Source: a virus. Taken from it: a stretch of DNA of 64,000 bases. The notes beneath the pieces are model-generated. The model had not been told where the DNA came from and made no database searches. It saw only the letters and a program-made list of their open reading frames with translations. The position numbers and the translations under genes were made by a program. Numbering within the stretch: the stretch's first letter is position 1; each line of letters starts with the position of its first letter. The stretch covers positions 1 through 64,000 of the IMG/VR virus record IMGVR_UViG_3300027631_000002; one strand, written 5' to 3'. This document shows, in pieces, positions 1 through 8,104 of this stretch.

Positions 1-168
1 TCTTGGATTAGAAGGTGATGTTGCTGGTTTAACTGCATCAGTTCTTGGATTAGAAGGTGATGTTGCTGGTTTAACTGCATCAGTTCTTGGATTAGAAGGT
101 GATGTTGCTGGTTTAACTGCATCAGTTCTTGGATTAGAAGGTGATGTTGCTGGTTTAACTGCATCAGT
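1..168 (+). repeat. Perfect 42-bp tandem repeat, 4 copies
   Basis: The unit beginning tcttggattagaaggtg is repeated four times without a mismatch, in frame with the fibre-like gene, and probably continues left of the window. Perfect DNA identity implies recent expansion or ongoing homogenisation rather than only protein-level selection. Confidence 0.95.
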
Positions 169-298
169 TATTGATTTACAAAACACATTTAGTAATATAA
201 ATGGTAGTTTTAATTTCCTATTAAAAGTTGGTGGTGTTACACAGTCTGGAACATTTAGTTTTACAGATGGTATTTTAGCTACTTATAGTTTAGTATAA
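2..298 (+). CDS. 3' end of tail-fibre/adhesin-like protein (5' truncated by window)
   Basis: The reading frame is open from base 2 to a TAA at 296-298 and gives 98 residues. The first 56 residues are four identical copies of a 14-residue unit (GLEGDVAGLTASVL); at DNA level this is a perfect 42-bp tandem repeat. A short beta-rich C-terminal segment (NGSFNFLLKVGGVTQSGTF) follows. Heptad-like repeats ending in a small beta domain are typical of trimeric phage fibres or whiskers, so a virion surface role is inferred. The start lies outside the window. Confidence 0.7.
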   Translation, partial: LGLEGDVAGLTASVLGLEGDVAGLTASVLGLEGDVAGLTASVLGLEGDVAGLTASVIDLQNTFSNINGSFNFLLKVGGVTQSGTFSFTDGILATYSLV

Positions 299-320
299 TT
301 TTAAAAAATTTAAAAAATAA

Positions 321-347
321 AAAAGAGACTTTAAAAGTCTCTTTTTT
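321..347. terminator. Bidirectional intrinsic terminator
   Basis: Nine-bp stem aaaagagac/gtctctttt with A and T tracts on both sides, between the convergent fibre gene and RNase H gene. Confidence 0.85.
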
Positions 348-750
348 ATTTATATCCAAAGTCTGCTTCATTCTCACCCCATTTACCAGTTTCCCATTTA
401 TGAACTAACTTAAAATAACCAGGTAGTTTAGAAAGATGGTTCTCAGCTCTATTCATAAGATTTATTGAACGTTCCGTTCTAGCATTAGAAACTAATGTTG
501 ATTTTGATTTCTTATTTCTAACCCATGCAATTGCTGTTTGACTATCTGAATAAACATGTGTATATCCATTTTTAATTGCATAGTCAATTGCGTGAACTAA
601 ACCAATAAATTCTGCAATGTTATTAGTTGAGTCACCAATGTTTACATTGAAAATTTCTTTACCTGTTGCTAAATCTACTGCTTTATATCCAGCTGGACCT
701 GGATTACCACGACTAGAACCATCGACACAAATTCCTGATGTTGGTTTCAT
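346..750 (-). CDS. rnhA: Ribonuclease HI
   Basis: A 134-residue RNase HI fold protein that would cleave RNA in RNA-DNA hybrids, for example primers during phage replication. The acidic active site is visible: D10 in VDGSSRGNPGP, E47 in NNIAEF, D69 in YSDSQ, and D130 in ENEADFG near the C-terminus. The length is close to the minimal family size. It is the last gene of a minus-strand run and ends in the bidirectional terminator. The ATG sits 1-4 bases from the stop of the upstream gene, so the two are probably co-translated. Confidence 0.9.
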   Translation of the reverse strand: MKPTSGICVDGSSRGNPGPAGYKAVDLATGKEIFNVNIGDSTNNIAEFIGLVHAIDYAIKNGYTHVYSDSQTAIAWVRNKKSKSTLVSNARTERSINLMNRAENHLSKLPGYFKLVHKWETGKWGENEADFGYK

Positions 751-751
751 A

Positions 752-1114
752 TTATTCTTCTTCGTTTTTTAAAATTTCGTTAAGTTTCTTGTCTCTTATA
801 TATTCTAAGGTTGCTTCTTTAAATCTTGTTTCTGTGTATTCATATGGCTCCGCATGTGAAACTGAGTCCCAATCTGGAGAATCCCAAGAAGAGTATGAAC
901 CTTCTAAAAGAACATACATATTACACTCAATAAAGTGTAGTGCAATTGTCCATTCGTTTCCATCACCATAGTGTTGATCGTAAATAGTTGGTACTTCCTT
1001 ATGTAATTCCTTAATCCATTTACCTTCTACTTCCCCGTTATAAATTTCATAGAAAAAGTTTGTATCATTAGCTTTAACCTTTTCAATAATTTGTTCTCTT
1101 GTAAAAATTCCCAT
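752..1114 (-). CDS. Small protein with C-terminal RDKKLNEIL tag
   Basis: A 120-residue acidic protein that I do not recognise. The C-terminus IRDKKLNEILKNEEE matches a motif that ends about a dozen otherwise unrelated small proteins in this window (R-[DE]-x-K-[IL]-x-x-[IL]-L). It lies in a minus-strand run between the nucleotidyltransferase-like gene and RNase H. Confidence 0.7.
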   Translation of the reverse strand: MGIFTREQIIEKVKANDTNFFYEIYNGEVEGKWIKELHKEVPTIYDQHYGDGNEWTIALHFIECNMYVLLEGSYSSWDSPDWDSVSHAEPYEYTETRFKEATLEYIRDKKLNEILKNEEE

Positions 1115-1118
1115 TGTT

Positions 1119-1832
1119 TTAATCTTTTATTGTTTTATATTGTTCGTAAAATTTTGAGTTTGTTGCATTCCAGTAATAATTATCCCAATTTTCGATAATA
1201 AAGTCTGATAACCAAACTGGATGTAATCTTGTTACTAGATTTTGTTGTGCCATATTATAAGCTGCCTTTGCTGGTAAATGTCCTAATCTTTCCATTGCAA
1301 TTACAAATGCTTCTTCATAAAGAACTTCTTTTCTTTCATCTTCTGTTAAATCATAGAACTTTTCTGGACTTGGATTTAGATCATTGACAATCATTTTCAG
1401 ATAAGTTGGTACAGGATTTAACATCTTATGTAAATCATCGTGATTTACTTTTCTCTTAACTCTATCATCAAAGAACTTACCTGGTTTAACTTCAAAGTCT
1501 GTTCTATGTTGTTCTCCGTGTACACTTACCCAATGTTCTCTTAATTGTGTAAGAAAAGATGGTATTACTTTACAACCTTTCATTTGTAGAAATCTAATGT
1601 CAGACATAGTTTTCTTCCAATTGATGTCATAAATTGCGTGACTTACTTTCAAAGTGTAAATCTCGTCGGCAGTCATTTCTCTATCAGGTGTATTTGGGAT
1701 AAAATAGTATTCCTCTTTTCCAACAATAGATTTTTTTAATTTAGTTATATCATTGGTAACCCAATCAATATCTTTAGGTTCTCTAAAGTCACTAAATAAT
1801 TTTTTGATAAGGTGTGATCCAAATAAATACAT
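1119..1832 (-). CDS. Nucleotidyltransferase-fold-like protein
   Basis: A 237-residue protein. The N-terminus has FGSH at 4-7, then REPKDIDW with D21 and D23, which resembles the GS...DxD signature of minimal polymerase-beta-type nucleotidyltransferases. The rest is helical and unrecognised. Such proteins can transfer nucleotides to RNA or protein; the substrate here is unknown. It abuts the upstream gene with no gap (start 1832, neighbour stop 1833). Confidence 0.5.
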   Translation of the reverse strand: MYLFGSHLIKKLFSDFREPKDIDWVTNDITKLKKSIVGKEEYYFIPNTPDREMTADEIYTLKVSHAIYDINWKKTMSDIRFLQMKGCKVIPSFLTQLREHWVSVHGEQHRTDFEVKPGKFFDDRVKRKVNHDDLHKMLNPVPTYLKMIVNDLNPSPEKFYDLTEDERKEVLYEEAFVIAMERLGHLPAKAAYNMAQQNLVTRLHPVWLSDFIIENWDNYYWNATNSKFYEQYKTIKD

Positions 1833-2201
1833 TTATATTATGTTTGTTGTTATTCCAGACGTTGGAATATATTTTGTTTTAATTTGCTCTAAAGCCATAA
1901 AGTAAAGTTCTTCATAAACTTCTCTTACATTTTTACCACGATTTATCTCTTTGATAAAGGATAAAAATTCTGTATAAGGTAGTAAAAGTTTTCTACTACG
2001 GTGTGTGTCAAAATCATCTAAGATAGTAATAATCATTTCATACTTCATCTTCATATCAGCAGTTTCTAATAGGTATGAGATTCTTTCGTCAGAAGAGTTC
2101 TCTAAAGCTAGTTTAGTATCTTCAAACGTTTCACCTCTTACCCAATCTCTGTGAAGATTGATAATTTGATCTAATTCTTTCTGTCTATTTGTATCTAACA
2201 T
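1833..2201 (-). CDS. Hypothetical helical protein
   Basis: A 122-residue, mostly helical protein with no motif I recognise. Its ATG overlaps the stop of the upstream gene at 2201, indicating translational coupling within a minus-strand operon that runs from 2485 to 346. Confidence 0.65.
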   Translation of the reverse strand: MLDTNRQKELDQIINLHRDWVRGETFEDTKLALENSSDERISYLLETADMKMKYEMIITILDDFDTHRSRKLLLPYTEFLSFIKEINRGKNVREVYEELYFMALEQIKTKYIPTSGITTNII

Positions 2202-2485
2202 TATATTTTGCCTAAGATTGTTTGTTTCATTTCTCTAACTTCATCTTTGGTAAAACCATTGATTGTTAGACTGTCATTACCAGTAGTTTCAATTGTAATT
2301 GTTGAAAATCCAATTAGTGGACTATCAATATTTACTGATGCAATTTTAGAAAAAGGAATTGTTTTTTCTTTATTGTTGAATAATCCGGGTTCGATAATTG
2401 TAACAGAGCTATCAGTGATTGTAATTTTGTGTGGAAATACCTTACTTACTCCTGCCGCTAGTTTAGACGCTTGATATACTTTCAT
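2201..2485 (-). CDS. Small PH-like beta-domain protein
   Basis: A 94-residue protein made of alternating beta strands (KITITDSSVTIIEPG ... IPFSKIASVNID ... TITIETTGNDSLTINGF) followed by a C-terminal helix, a pattern like bacterial PH domains. The role is unknown. It is the first gene of the operon, with a TAnnTTTG promoter box at 2506-2513 on the minus strand. Confidence 0.6.
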   Translation of the reverse strand: MKVYQASKLAAGVSKVFPHKITITDSSVTIIEPGLFNNKEKTIPFSKIASVNIDSPLIGFSTITIETTGNDSLTINGFTKDEVREMKQTILGKI

Positions 2486-2505
2486 ATTTAGTTATTTTAT
2501 TTCTA

Positions 2506-2513
2506 CAAAGATA
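2506..2513 (-). promoter_or_regulatory. Bacteroidota-type -7 box
   Basis: Minus strand reads TATCTTTG about 20 nt before the ATG at 2485, between the end of mqo and the PH-like gene. Confidence 0.6.
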
Positions 2514-2516
2514 CGA

Positions 2517-3974
2517 TTATTTTTCTAATTTCAAAATTTCTGAACTATTTTTTCTAATCTCTTTACATAATTCTTTATTATTATTTAAAGATTGTCCATA
2601 AGAAGGAATCATTTCTTTTAATTTTTCTGTCCAATCTTCATTCTTAAAACATTTCTCAATTAGATCTAACATAATAGATGTTGCTGTTGATGCACCGGGA
2701 GAGGCACCCAATAAACCAGCAATTGTTCCATCAGCAGAGGTAATAACTTCTGTACCAAACTCTAATATACCTTTTCCTTCACCATCTTTTTTAATAACCT
2801 GAACTCTTTGACCCGCGGTTTCTAAAATCCAATCTTTTGATTTAGCAGTTGGAACATATTCTCTTAAAACCATCATTCTATCTGCTCTAGATTGACGAAC
2901 TTGGTCAATTAGATACTTTGTTAGTGGAATGTTTTTTAAGCCAGCACCCATCATTGGGATGATGTTATTCAATCTAATTGATGTAAATAGATCCCAATAA
3001 GAACCATTTTTAAGAAATTTTGTTGAAAATCCAGCATAAGGTCCAAATAGTAACTCTTTTTTACCATTTATCATACGACTGTCTATGTGAGGAACAGACA
3101 TCGGTGGTGCACCAACTCCGGCTTTACCATATACTTTAGCATTGTGTTTTTCGATAACTTCTAAATTAGTACAACGTAACCATTGACCACTAACTGGAAA
3201 TCCACCATAACCTTCGATTTCTGGAATACCAGATTTTTCTAATAAATGAAGTGAACCACCACCTGCACCAATAAATACAAAGTCTGATTCTATTTTTCTT
3301 TTTTCATTGGTAGATAAGTCTTTAACTTTAATTACCCATTTACCTTCTTTATTTTTTAATTTTTTTACTTCGTGATTAAAATGTAGTTCTACACCATCTT
3401 GTGATTTAAGATAATCAAACATACTTCTGGTTAGATTACCAAAATTCACGTCAGTACCAATTTCATTTTTAGTCGCTGCAACTTTTTGATTTTCTTTACG
3501 ACCTTCCATAACAAGTGGTGCCCAAGATTTGATTGTATCAAAATCTTCTGTGTATTCCATATCTTGAAATAAAGTATTTGGTTTTAAAGTGCTATATCTT
3601 GTTTTTAGGAAGTTTACATTTTCTTGACCCCATACAAAACTCATATGTGGACTTTGTTTAATAAAAAATTCTGGTTTAACAATTAGGTTATTCTTAACTA
3701 AATAAGACCAAAATTGTTTAGATACTTCATACTGTTCGGCGATTTGAATTGCTTTATCTGGATTTATTGAACCATCTGGATTTTGTGGTGTATAGTTTAA
3801 TTCACAGAACGCTGAGTGACCAGTACCTGCATTATTCCAAGCATCGGAACTTTCTGCGGCTGCAGAGTCTAATCTTTCAAAGATTTGTATATTTAATTCA
3901 GGATCTAATTGTTTAAGGATTGTTCCTAATGTGGCACTCATAATTCCAGCACCGATAAGTGTTATATTTTTCAT
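2517..3974 (-). CDS. mqo: Malate:quinone oxidoreductase
   Basis: A full-length 485-residue flavoprotein that oxidises malate to oxaloacetate and passes electrons to quinone at the inner face of the membrane. The N-terminal dinucleotide motif is LIGAGIMSATLG at 6-17. Family hallmarks NAGTGHSAFCELNYTP, FVFIGAGGGSLHLLEKSGIPE and GLLGASPGASTA are intact. No truncation or frameshift is seen, so it is likely active. A central-metabolism enzyme of this kind is unusual on a phage and would raise electron input to the respiratory chain during infection. It has its own promoter box at 3998-4005. Confidence 0.95.
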   Translation of the reverse strand: MKNITLIGAGIMSATLGTILKQLDPELNIQIFERLDSAAAESSDAWNNAGTGHSAFCELNYTPQNPDGSINPDKAIQIAEQYEVSKQFWSYLVKNNLIVKPEFFIKQSPHMSFVWGQENVNFLKTRYSTLKPNTLFQDMEYTEDFDTIKSWAPLVMEGRKENQKVAATKNEIGTDVNFGNLTRSMFDYLKSQDGVELHFNHEVKKLKNKEGKWVIKVKDLSTNEKRKIESDFVFIGAGGGSLHLLEKSGIPEIEGYGGFPVSGQWLRCTNLEVIEKHNAKVYGKAGVGAPPMSVPHIDSRMINGKKELLFGPYAGFSTKFLKNGSYWDLFTSIRLNNIIPMMGAGLKNIPLTKYLIDQVRQSRADRMMVLREYVPTAKSKDWILETAGQRVQVIKKDGEGKGILEFGTEVITSADGTIAGLLGASPGASTATSIMLDLIEKCFKNEDWTEKLKEMIPSYGQSLNNNKELCKEIRKNSSEILKLEK

Positions 3975-3997
3975 TTATATTATATAAAATTATTGTA

Positions 3998-4005
3998 CAA
4001 AGATA
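3998..4005 (-). promoter_or_regulatory. Promoter -7 box of mqo
   Basis: Minus strand reads TATCTTTG, with a TTG about 17 nt upstream. It lies about 24 nt before the mqo ATG. Confidence 0.6.
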
Positions 4006-4050
4006 CAAAAATTATCTAAAAACAACTAACTAATTTGGTATATAAGTGTT

Positions 4051-4320
4051 ATGAGTAAATTATTTAAAAAGTTAAGAAAATTCTTTTTTGGAGAAACATA
4101 TCAGGAGGTTCTAGATCGAAAATATGGTGGTTCAATTCCTACTAATATGTTTGTAAATGATAGAGAGTTAAGTAAGGCTGGAGAAAAAAGAACTTATAAG
4201 ATTACGATTACTAATACTCCTACTAGTACAGGAGCATCTCTATATAATGCTTTTTATCCACACTCTTTAAACAAACATATTTTTAGAAAAAGAAAAATTT
4301 CTAAATTATTTTCAATTTAA
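4051..4320 (+). CDS. Small basic hypothetical protein
   Basis: An 89-residue lysine/arginine-rich protein (MSKLFKKLRKFFFGET...) that I do not recognise. It starts a plus-strand run facing away from mqo. The basic, amphipathic N-terminus could bind membrane or nucleic acid, but that is a guess. Confidence 0.6.
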   Translation: MSKLFKKLRKFFFGETYQEVLDRKYGGSIPTNMFVNDRELSKAGEKRTYKITITNTPTSTGASLYNAFYPHSLNKHIFRKRKISKLFSI

Positions 4321-4349
4321 TTTTATATCTTTACTAAAATTATTTACAA

Positions 4350-4838
4350 ATGACACAAAAACAAATTTTCTTAAAAAATATAGTAGATTCAACTATGAGT
4401 ATTAGCTTAGATCAATCCGTTAGTGTTGAAACACTTGATGCATTTCATTTTAATAATAAAGCAATAAATGAGAAGTCTATTAAGTTTGAGTATATATTGA
4501 GAAATTCGGAGACAAAGTATTTTTTTAGTATTACTTTTTATAAGACAAGTAAAAAAGGTTTTTTCGGATCAGATAAAAGTCAATTTTATTTAAGAATCGA
4601 CACAAGAATGACTACACAGTATTCATCCTCTAGTGTAGGTACAGACTTCATTACTAATGAAACAGGTGATATTGAACTATTAAAAAGAATGTTTAATTTT
4701 TTAAATGATCGAATTGAAGAGAAGCGAATTAAGAAAGAAGAAGATTCATACTTATTAAGAAATAAAGAATTAGTTAAATTTATAGATAAAAGTTTAACTC
4801 GTGATGAGAAGCTAAAAGATTTACTACAAGATAAATAA
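4350..4838 (+). CDS. Hypothetical protein with C-terminal RDEKLKDLL tag
   Basis: A 162-residue protein with a beta-rich middle (ETKYFFSITFYKTSKKGFFG) and a helical C-terminal third ending SLTRDEKLKDLLQDK. This is one of the clearest copies of the recurrent C-terminal motif. Function unknown. Confidence 0.65.
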   Translation: MTQKQIFLKNIVDSTMSISLDQSVSVETLDAFHFNNKAINEKSIKFEYILRNSETKYFFSITFYKTSKKGFFGSDKSQFYLRIDTRMTTQYSSSSVGTDFITNETGDIELLKRMFNFLNDRIEEKRIKKEEDSYLLRNKELVKFIDKSLTRDEKLKDLLQDK

Positions 4839-4869
4839 AAACTTATCTCACAAAATTCATATAACTACT

Positions 4870-5013
4870 ATGAAAACACTAGTAATTTTAATAGGTATAG
4901 CAGTAGTTATAATGATAGTCACATTATGGGTTAGTGGAATTGATTATATGAAAAAAAATCATCCCGACTATAAAGGAAAAGATTTATTTGGAGAAGATGA
5001 TGAAGATGAATAA
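4870..5013 (+). CDS. Small single-pass membrane protein
   Basis: A 47-residue protein: MKTLVILIGIAVVIMIVTLW forms one membrane helix and is followed by a short acidic tail ending GEDDEDE. The stop overlaps the start of the next gene. Small phage membrane peptides of this type may act in lysis or exclusion, but nothing here settles that. Confidence 0.6.
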   Translation: MKTLVILIGIAVVIMIVTLWVSGIDYMKKNHPDYKGKDLFGEDDEDE

Positions 5014-5452
5014 GATACTAATTATATTCCTACTTGGAATAGTAACAACCTTTGCACAAACTACAAAGGTTATGGGAACAACTCTTACCTATAATAAAAA
5101 AACTAAAACAATGTTATTATCTATGTCAGATACTACTTTTTTAGTTTCAAATAATTCTGATTTAGATACAGAAGTAAAAATTGTTAGAGAGTATGATTTA
5201 ACAATGAAAATAAATGGTGTTGAATACTCTATGACAGAACCTTATTTCTGGACATATGGATATAGACATGATATGTTTTGGGCTTTTACAACTGAAAGAC
5301 CAGCGAATTGTAAAAGTATATCTAAGAGCGGAATTGATTATACTTATAAGTTTTCAAATGTAGTACCAGGTGAGTACATTCTTATAGTTACAAGAAGGTG
5401 TGATGAAAAATATGTACTTAAAAGATTATCAGGATCAATTATTGTAAGATAA
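5006..5452 (+). CDS. Secreted beta-rich protein
   Basis: The ATG at 5006 gives MNKILIIFLLGIVTTFAQ, a clean signal peptide ending in the A-Q cleavage context typical of Bacteroidota. The mature part of about 130 residues is beta-rich and contains two late cysteines (PANCKS, RRCDEK). A TTG further upstream also opens the frame but would spoil the signal peptide. Likely periplasmic or surface; function unknown. Confidence 0.7.
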   Translation: MNKILIIFLLGIVTTFAQTTKVMGTTLTYNKKTKTMLLSMSDTTFLVSNNSDLDTEVKIVREYDLTMKINGVEYSMTEPYFWTYGYRHDMFWAFTTERPANCKSISKSGIDYTYKFSNVVPGEYILIVTRRCDEKYVLKRLSGSIIVR

Positions 5453-5453
5453 T

Positions 5454-5849
5454 ATGGAAAAGAAACCTGATGCAGTCGTTTGGACTAGAGAGAATGGATA
5501 TGATGCTAAATTTAGATCATATCCAACCAGTGTTAGTGCACCATCTTTTGATTTACCAGATATACCAAAAATAAAAAATCTTGCAGCTAAAAAGATGTAT
5601 GATGTTTTTGATAGAGAACGTTTAGAACTTTTGGAAAAAGCAGAAAAATTATATGATGAATATAATATGTCTATAATGGTTTGGGAATCTAAGATTTCTT
5701 TTGAACCTGTTATAGGAGGTAAGTATCACTTATATGATTTTAGTGGCGAGAAAACTTTATCACTTATTGCACCAAATGAATGGAACAAAAGCGAGTATTT
5801 TATAGGTACTTTTATTCTAAACCATGATAATAAATGGATTAAAAAATAA
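5454..5849 (+). CDS. Hypothetical protein
   Basis: A 131-residue protein with a proline-rich N-terminal third (SYPTSVSAPSFDLPDIPKI), a central helix, and a beta C-terminus (GGKYHLYDFSGEKTLSLIAPNEW) that looks like a small tudor- or SH3-like barrel. It lies 1 base after the secreted-protein gene. Not recognised. Confidence 0.65.
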   Translation: MEKKPDAVVWTRENGYDAKFRSYPTSVSAPSFDLPDIPKIKNLAAKKMYDVFDRERLELLEKAEKLYDEYNMSIMVWESKISFEPVIGGKYHLYDFSGEKTLSLIAPNEWNKSEYFIGTFILNHDNKWIKK

Positions 5850-5880
5850 CTTTTTTGTTTTTTATAATATAAATTTTACT

Positions 5881-6336
5881 ATGAAAATAATTATTACACT
5901 AATACTTTTCTTGATTCTAGGTTGTTCTTCTGATTCAGAGATTATCCCACCTATTATGTCATATAATTACTCTAATAATGAGATTGGTCTTGTTGATTTA
6001 GTAAATAATTACAGAACTAATCAGGGACTTTCTACATTAGAAATAAATCAACATATTGGATATTTATGTTCTATACATAATCAAAATATGATTGAAACCG
6101 GTATTGTAGGACATCAAAATTTTGAATCGAGGACAAATAATTTAAAACTAACTATGCAAGTTACCTATGTTTCTGAATTGGTTGCAAAGAATTATTCTAC
6201 TAATCAATCTGTTTTAAACGCATTTTTAAATGTTCCCTCTTGTAAAGAAATACTTGATGGAGATAAAGATAGGATTGGACTCTCAATTGTAGAGTCTGGT
6301 GGTAAGAAATACTACACACTTATACTTATAAAATAA
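5881..6336 (+). CDS. CAP/SCP-domain lipoprotein
   Basis: The start at 5881 gives MKIIITLILFLILGCSSDSE, a lipoprotein signal with lipobox ILGC. The mature part has the CAP superfamily pattern LVNNYRTNQGL, an HNQNM helix and a GHQNFESR segment in place of the usual H-x-N-F. A second copy of the family lies at 41809-42276. CAP proteins are secreted and their functions vary; here membrane anchoring after infection is likely. An earlier in-frame start would destroy the signal peptide. Confidence 0.75.
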   Translation: MKIIITLILFLILGCSSDSEIIPPIMSYNYSNNEIGLVDLVNNYRTNQGLSTLEINQHIGYLCSIHNQNMIETGIVGHQNFESRTNNLKLTMQVTYVSELVAKNYSTNQSVLNAFLNVPSCKEILDGDKDRIGLSIVESGGKKYYTLILIK

Positions 6337-6363
6337 AAATCCACTCATTGAGTGGATTTTTTT
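6336..6363. terminator. Bidirectional intrinsic terminator
   Basis: Stem aaaatccactc/gagtggatttt with a very short loop and flanking A/T tracts, between convergent genes. Confidence 0.85.
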
Positions 6364-6739
6364 ATAGTATATTACTTTCTATTAAGAGTGCTTCCATTTT
6401 AACCCAGTCTATATAAGGATTTGTTGAATAACTCCAATTGTAGATTAAAGGGCAACCAATTGCAGTATCATCTATTATTAAATCGGCATGTGATTTAGGA
6501 GAATTGGTCCAAGATCTCTGTGTTGGATTACTATTTATTCCATAAAGTGTAATATCATTTTCTTTAAACCAATCAACTGCTTCTTTAAGATGTGAATTAT
6601 TACCTCTCATAGTAAATAAAATTAGTTGATGTCCTTTTTTAATCAATTTTTTTAATACAGGTACTGCACCTATGTCTTTTCCAACTAGTGGATAAGCGTG
6701 AGTTACAACAGAACCGTCAAAGTCCAGGTTTATAATCAT
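6362..6739 (-). CDS. HAD-like phosphatase
   Basis: A 125-residue haloacid dehalogenase fold protein. Motif I is NLDFDGSV near residue 5, motif II is LFTMRGN, and motif IV is ADLIIDDTAIG. The minimal size and absence of a cap domain match small phage HAD phosphatases that act on nucleotides or RNA ends. Its start overlaps the stop of the upstream membrane-protein gene (ATGA). Confidence 0.75.
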   Translation of the reverse strand: MIINLDFDGSVVTHAYPLVGKDIGAVPVLKKLIKKGHQLILFTMRGNNSHLKEAVDWFKENDITLYGINSNPTQRSWTNSPKSHADLIIDDTAIGCPLIYNWSYSTNPYIDWVKMEALLIESNIL

Positions 6740-7098
6740 AAGTAAAGTTTAATTAAATCTATTAAAACTAAGGATATTTTATATCCTGCAAATGCACCAA
6801 GTGCTGATGGTATTGGAAATACAATAAGTTTACCTAAGTCAGTTACATATTTTGGTCTATTTACAATTCTTCCCATAAAGAAGTAGTAAACTAGATAACC
6901 AATTAAAACTGCTATATCTGTTCTGGTTGCGATGAAAACTACTAGTGTAGCTCCTAAGAACCCAAATATAAAATTGTCCCTTAAACCTTCCCAAATCTCT
7001 TTATTGGTAGCATTTTTATACTCTTTGTATATTTTACTGTGTAATTTATGTTTTTTTGGTTTTGGTGTTACCGTACCGAAATCTGTTTTTTGTTCCAT
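6736..7098 (-). CDS. Membrane protein
   Basis: A 120-residue protein with a basic N-terminal segment of about 35 residues and three hydrophobic stretches (FIFGFLGATLVVFIA, IAVLIGYLVYYFFMG, VFPIPSALGAFAGYKI). Not recognised. It is coupled to the HAD phosphatase downstream. Confidence 0.65.
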   Translation of the reverse strand: MEQKTDFGTVTPKPKKHKLHSKIYKEYKNATNKEIWEGLRDNFIFGFLGATLVVFIATRTDIAVLIGYLVYYFFMGRIVNRPKYVTDLGKLIVFPIPSALGAFAGYKISLVLIDLIKLYL

Positions 7099-7101
7099 TT
7101 C

Positions 7102-7272
7102 TTATATATAAGCAAGTTGTGTCCTTTTACTAACATTCCTTTTGTGAATATATTTTAGTAAAGGTGTTTTAAAGTGTATTCTTTCTTTTTCTGTTTTTAC
7201 TTCTTTTTTTATTTCTGTTATTTTACTTGATGAACAAGAAGTTATCAAAAGTAATAAAATTATGTATTTCAT
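7102..7272 (-). CDS. Small lipoprotein
   Basis: A 56-residue protein: MKYIILLLLITSCSSSK is a short lipoprotein signal with a cysteine at 13, followed by a lysine-rich tail. It fits the lysis lipoprotein (spanin-like) size class but could equally be another envelope protein. It sits 3 bases from its downstream neighbour. Confidence 0.6.
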   Translation of the reverse strand: MKYIILLLLITSCSSSKITEIKKEVKTEKERIHFKTPLLKYIHKRNVSKRTQLAYI

Positions 7273-7273
7273 A

Positions 7274-7555
7274 TTATTTAATATTTTCTAGTTTCTCGTC
7301 TCTGTAATATGGAATTAAATCAACATTGAAGTTACCACTATAATCATAATCACCTGCACCATATTTATATTCTACACTAATTGTATTTTCATCAATGATT
7401 ACACACTTATCATAGTGATGCCAACCTTGGTCAAATTTTTTAGGATCTCTAGGAAAATTCTCATTATATCTTGCTTTTGCAAAATCATCGAGTTTTTTTC
7501 TATCTTCTTTAACACTAATTAAATTTTTTACTGATTTTTGTAATTCTGAACTCAT
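7274..7555 (-). CDS. Small protein with C-terminal RDEKLENIK tag
   Basis: A 93-residue protein: N-terminal helix (SVKEDRKKLDDFAKARYNE), then beta strands (YDKCVIIDENTISVEYKYG) and the C-terminus IPYYRDEKLENIK, a shortened copy of the recurrent tag. The start overlaps the stop of the upstream zinc-ribbon gene. Confidence 0.65.
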   Translation of the reverse strand: MSSELQKSVKNLISVKEDRKKLDDFAKARYNENFPRDPKKFDQGWHHYDKCVIIDENTISVEYKYGAGDYDYSGNFNVDLIPYYRDEKLENIK

Positions 7556-7761
7556 TATTCGTCTTTATATTTGGTTGTTAAGTGATAGTAATCACATTGT
7601 TCACATCTATATGCTACTAATATTGTATCTTTTTTAGGATATTTTTTATTTAAGTATTCTGAATTTACTTGTGCCAGTGTAAGAGTTTCCCATCTTACTT
7701 TGGAAGTTCTATTTGCAGACATACAAACAACTTCACCGTTATCGTTTATTAAGTAATTCAT
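7555..7761 (-). CDS. Small zinc-ribbon-like protein
   Basis: A 68-residue protein whose C-terminal half has YRCEQCDYYHLTTK, a C-x-x-C knuckle followed by an aromatic-rich strand as in short phage zinc ribbons. Only one C-x-x-C pair is visible, so metal binding would need the histidine or another cysteine. Overlaps its upstream neighbour by 23 bases. Confidence 0.6.
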   Translation of the reverse strand: MNYLINDNGEVVCMSANRTSKVRWETLTLAQVNSEYLNKKYPKKDTILVAYRCEQCDYYHLTTKYKDE

Positions 7762-8044
7762 TTATCTTTTCATTTCTTCGTTCATCTAAATGAATTTTAT
7801 CTCTCATCAACATTTCAACTGTTAAAGAAATAATACCTCTGTAGTATTCAATTCCTACGTCAGTATCATTTTTAAGTTCTTCTACTATCTGATCTGAGGT
7901 TAAACCTTGTCTACCAGTAATAAATATTCTATCTCCCACTTTTTCATAAGTAGAGATAAGTAAGTCTTTTAATTTTTGTTCTAATGTTATTTCTTCCATA
8001 TGTATTCTTGATTTCCTTGTAAAGACCAATTCATTTTTATCCAT
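7739..8044 (-). CDS. Small helical protein with C-terminal NEKINELL tag, near-leaderless
   Basis: With the start at 8044 (MDKNELVFTRKSRIHM) the protein has 101 residues and ends ERRNEKINELLNKR, a variant of the recurrent C-terminal motif. The start is chosen because TATCTTTG ends exactly 4 nt before this ATG, leaving no room for a ribosome site. An upstream ATG at 8071 would overlap the promoter. Function unknown. Confidence 0.65.
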   Translation of the reverse strand: MDKNELVFTRKSRIHMEEITLEQKLKDLLISTYEKVGDRIFITGRQGLTSDQIVEELKNDTDVGIEYYRGIISLTVEMLMRDKIHLDERRNEKINELLNKR

Positions 8045-8048
8045 GTAG

Positions 8049-8056
8049 CAAAGATA
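8049..8056 (-). promoter_or_regulatory. -7 box 4 nt before ATG (leaderless type)
   Basis: Minus strand TATCTTTG, spacer CTAC, then ATG at 8044. This arrangement recurs at six genes in the window. Confidence 0.6.
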
Positions 8057-8060
8057 ATAA

Positions 8061-8094
8061 AAAAATCCCAAAAGAACTAACTTTTGGGATTTTT
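8061..8094 (-). terminator. Intrinsic terminator of tRNA-Cys unit
   Basis: Stem aatcccaaaag/cttttgggatt with a minus-strand U tract (plus-strand A run 8059-8065). It ends the transcript that starts at the promoter near 8272. Confidence 0.85.
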
Positions 8095-8104
8095 CTTTCT
8101 AAAT

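Noticed and set aside
1-168. CRISPR-like repeats
   Set aside because: The 42-bp units are contiguous with no spacers and are in frame with a protein.
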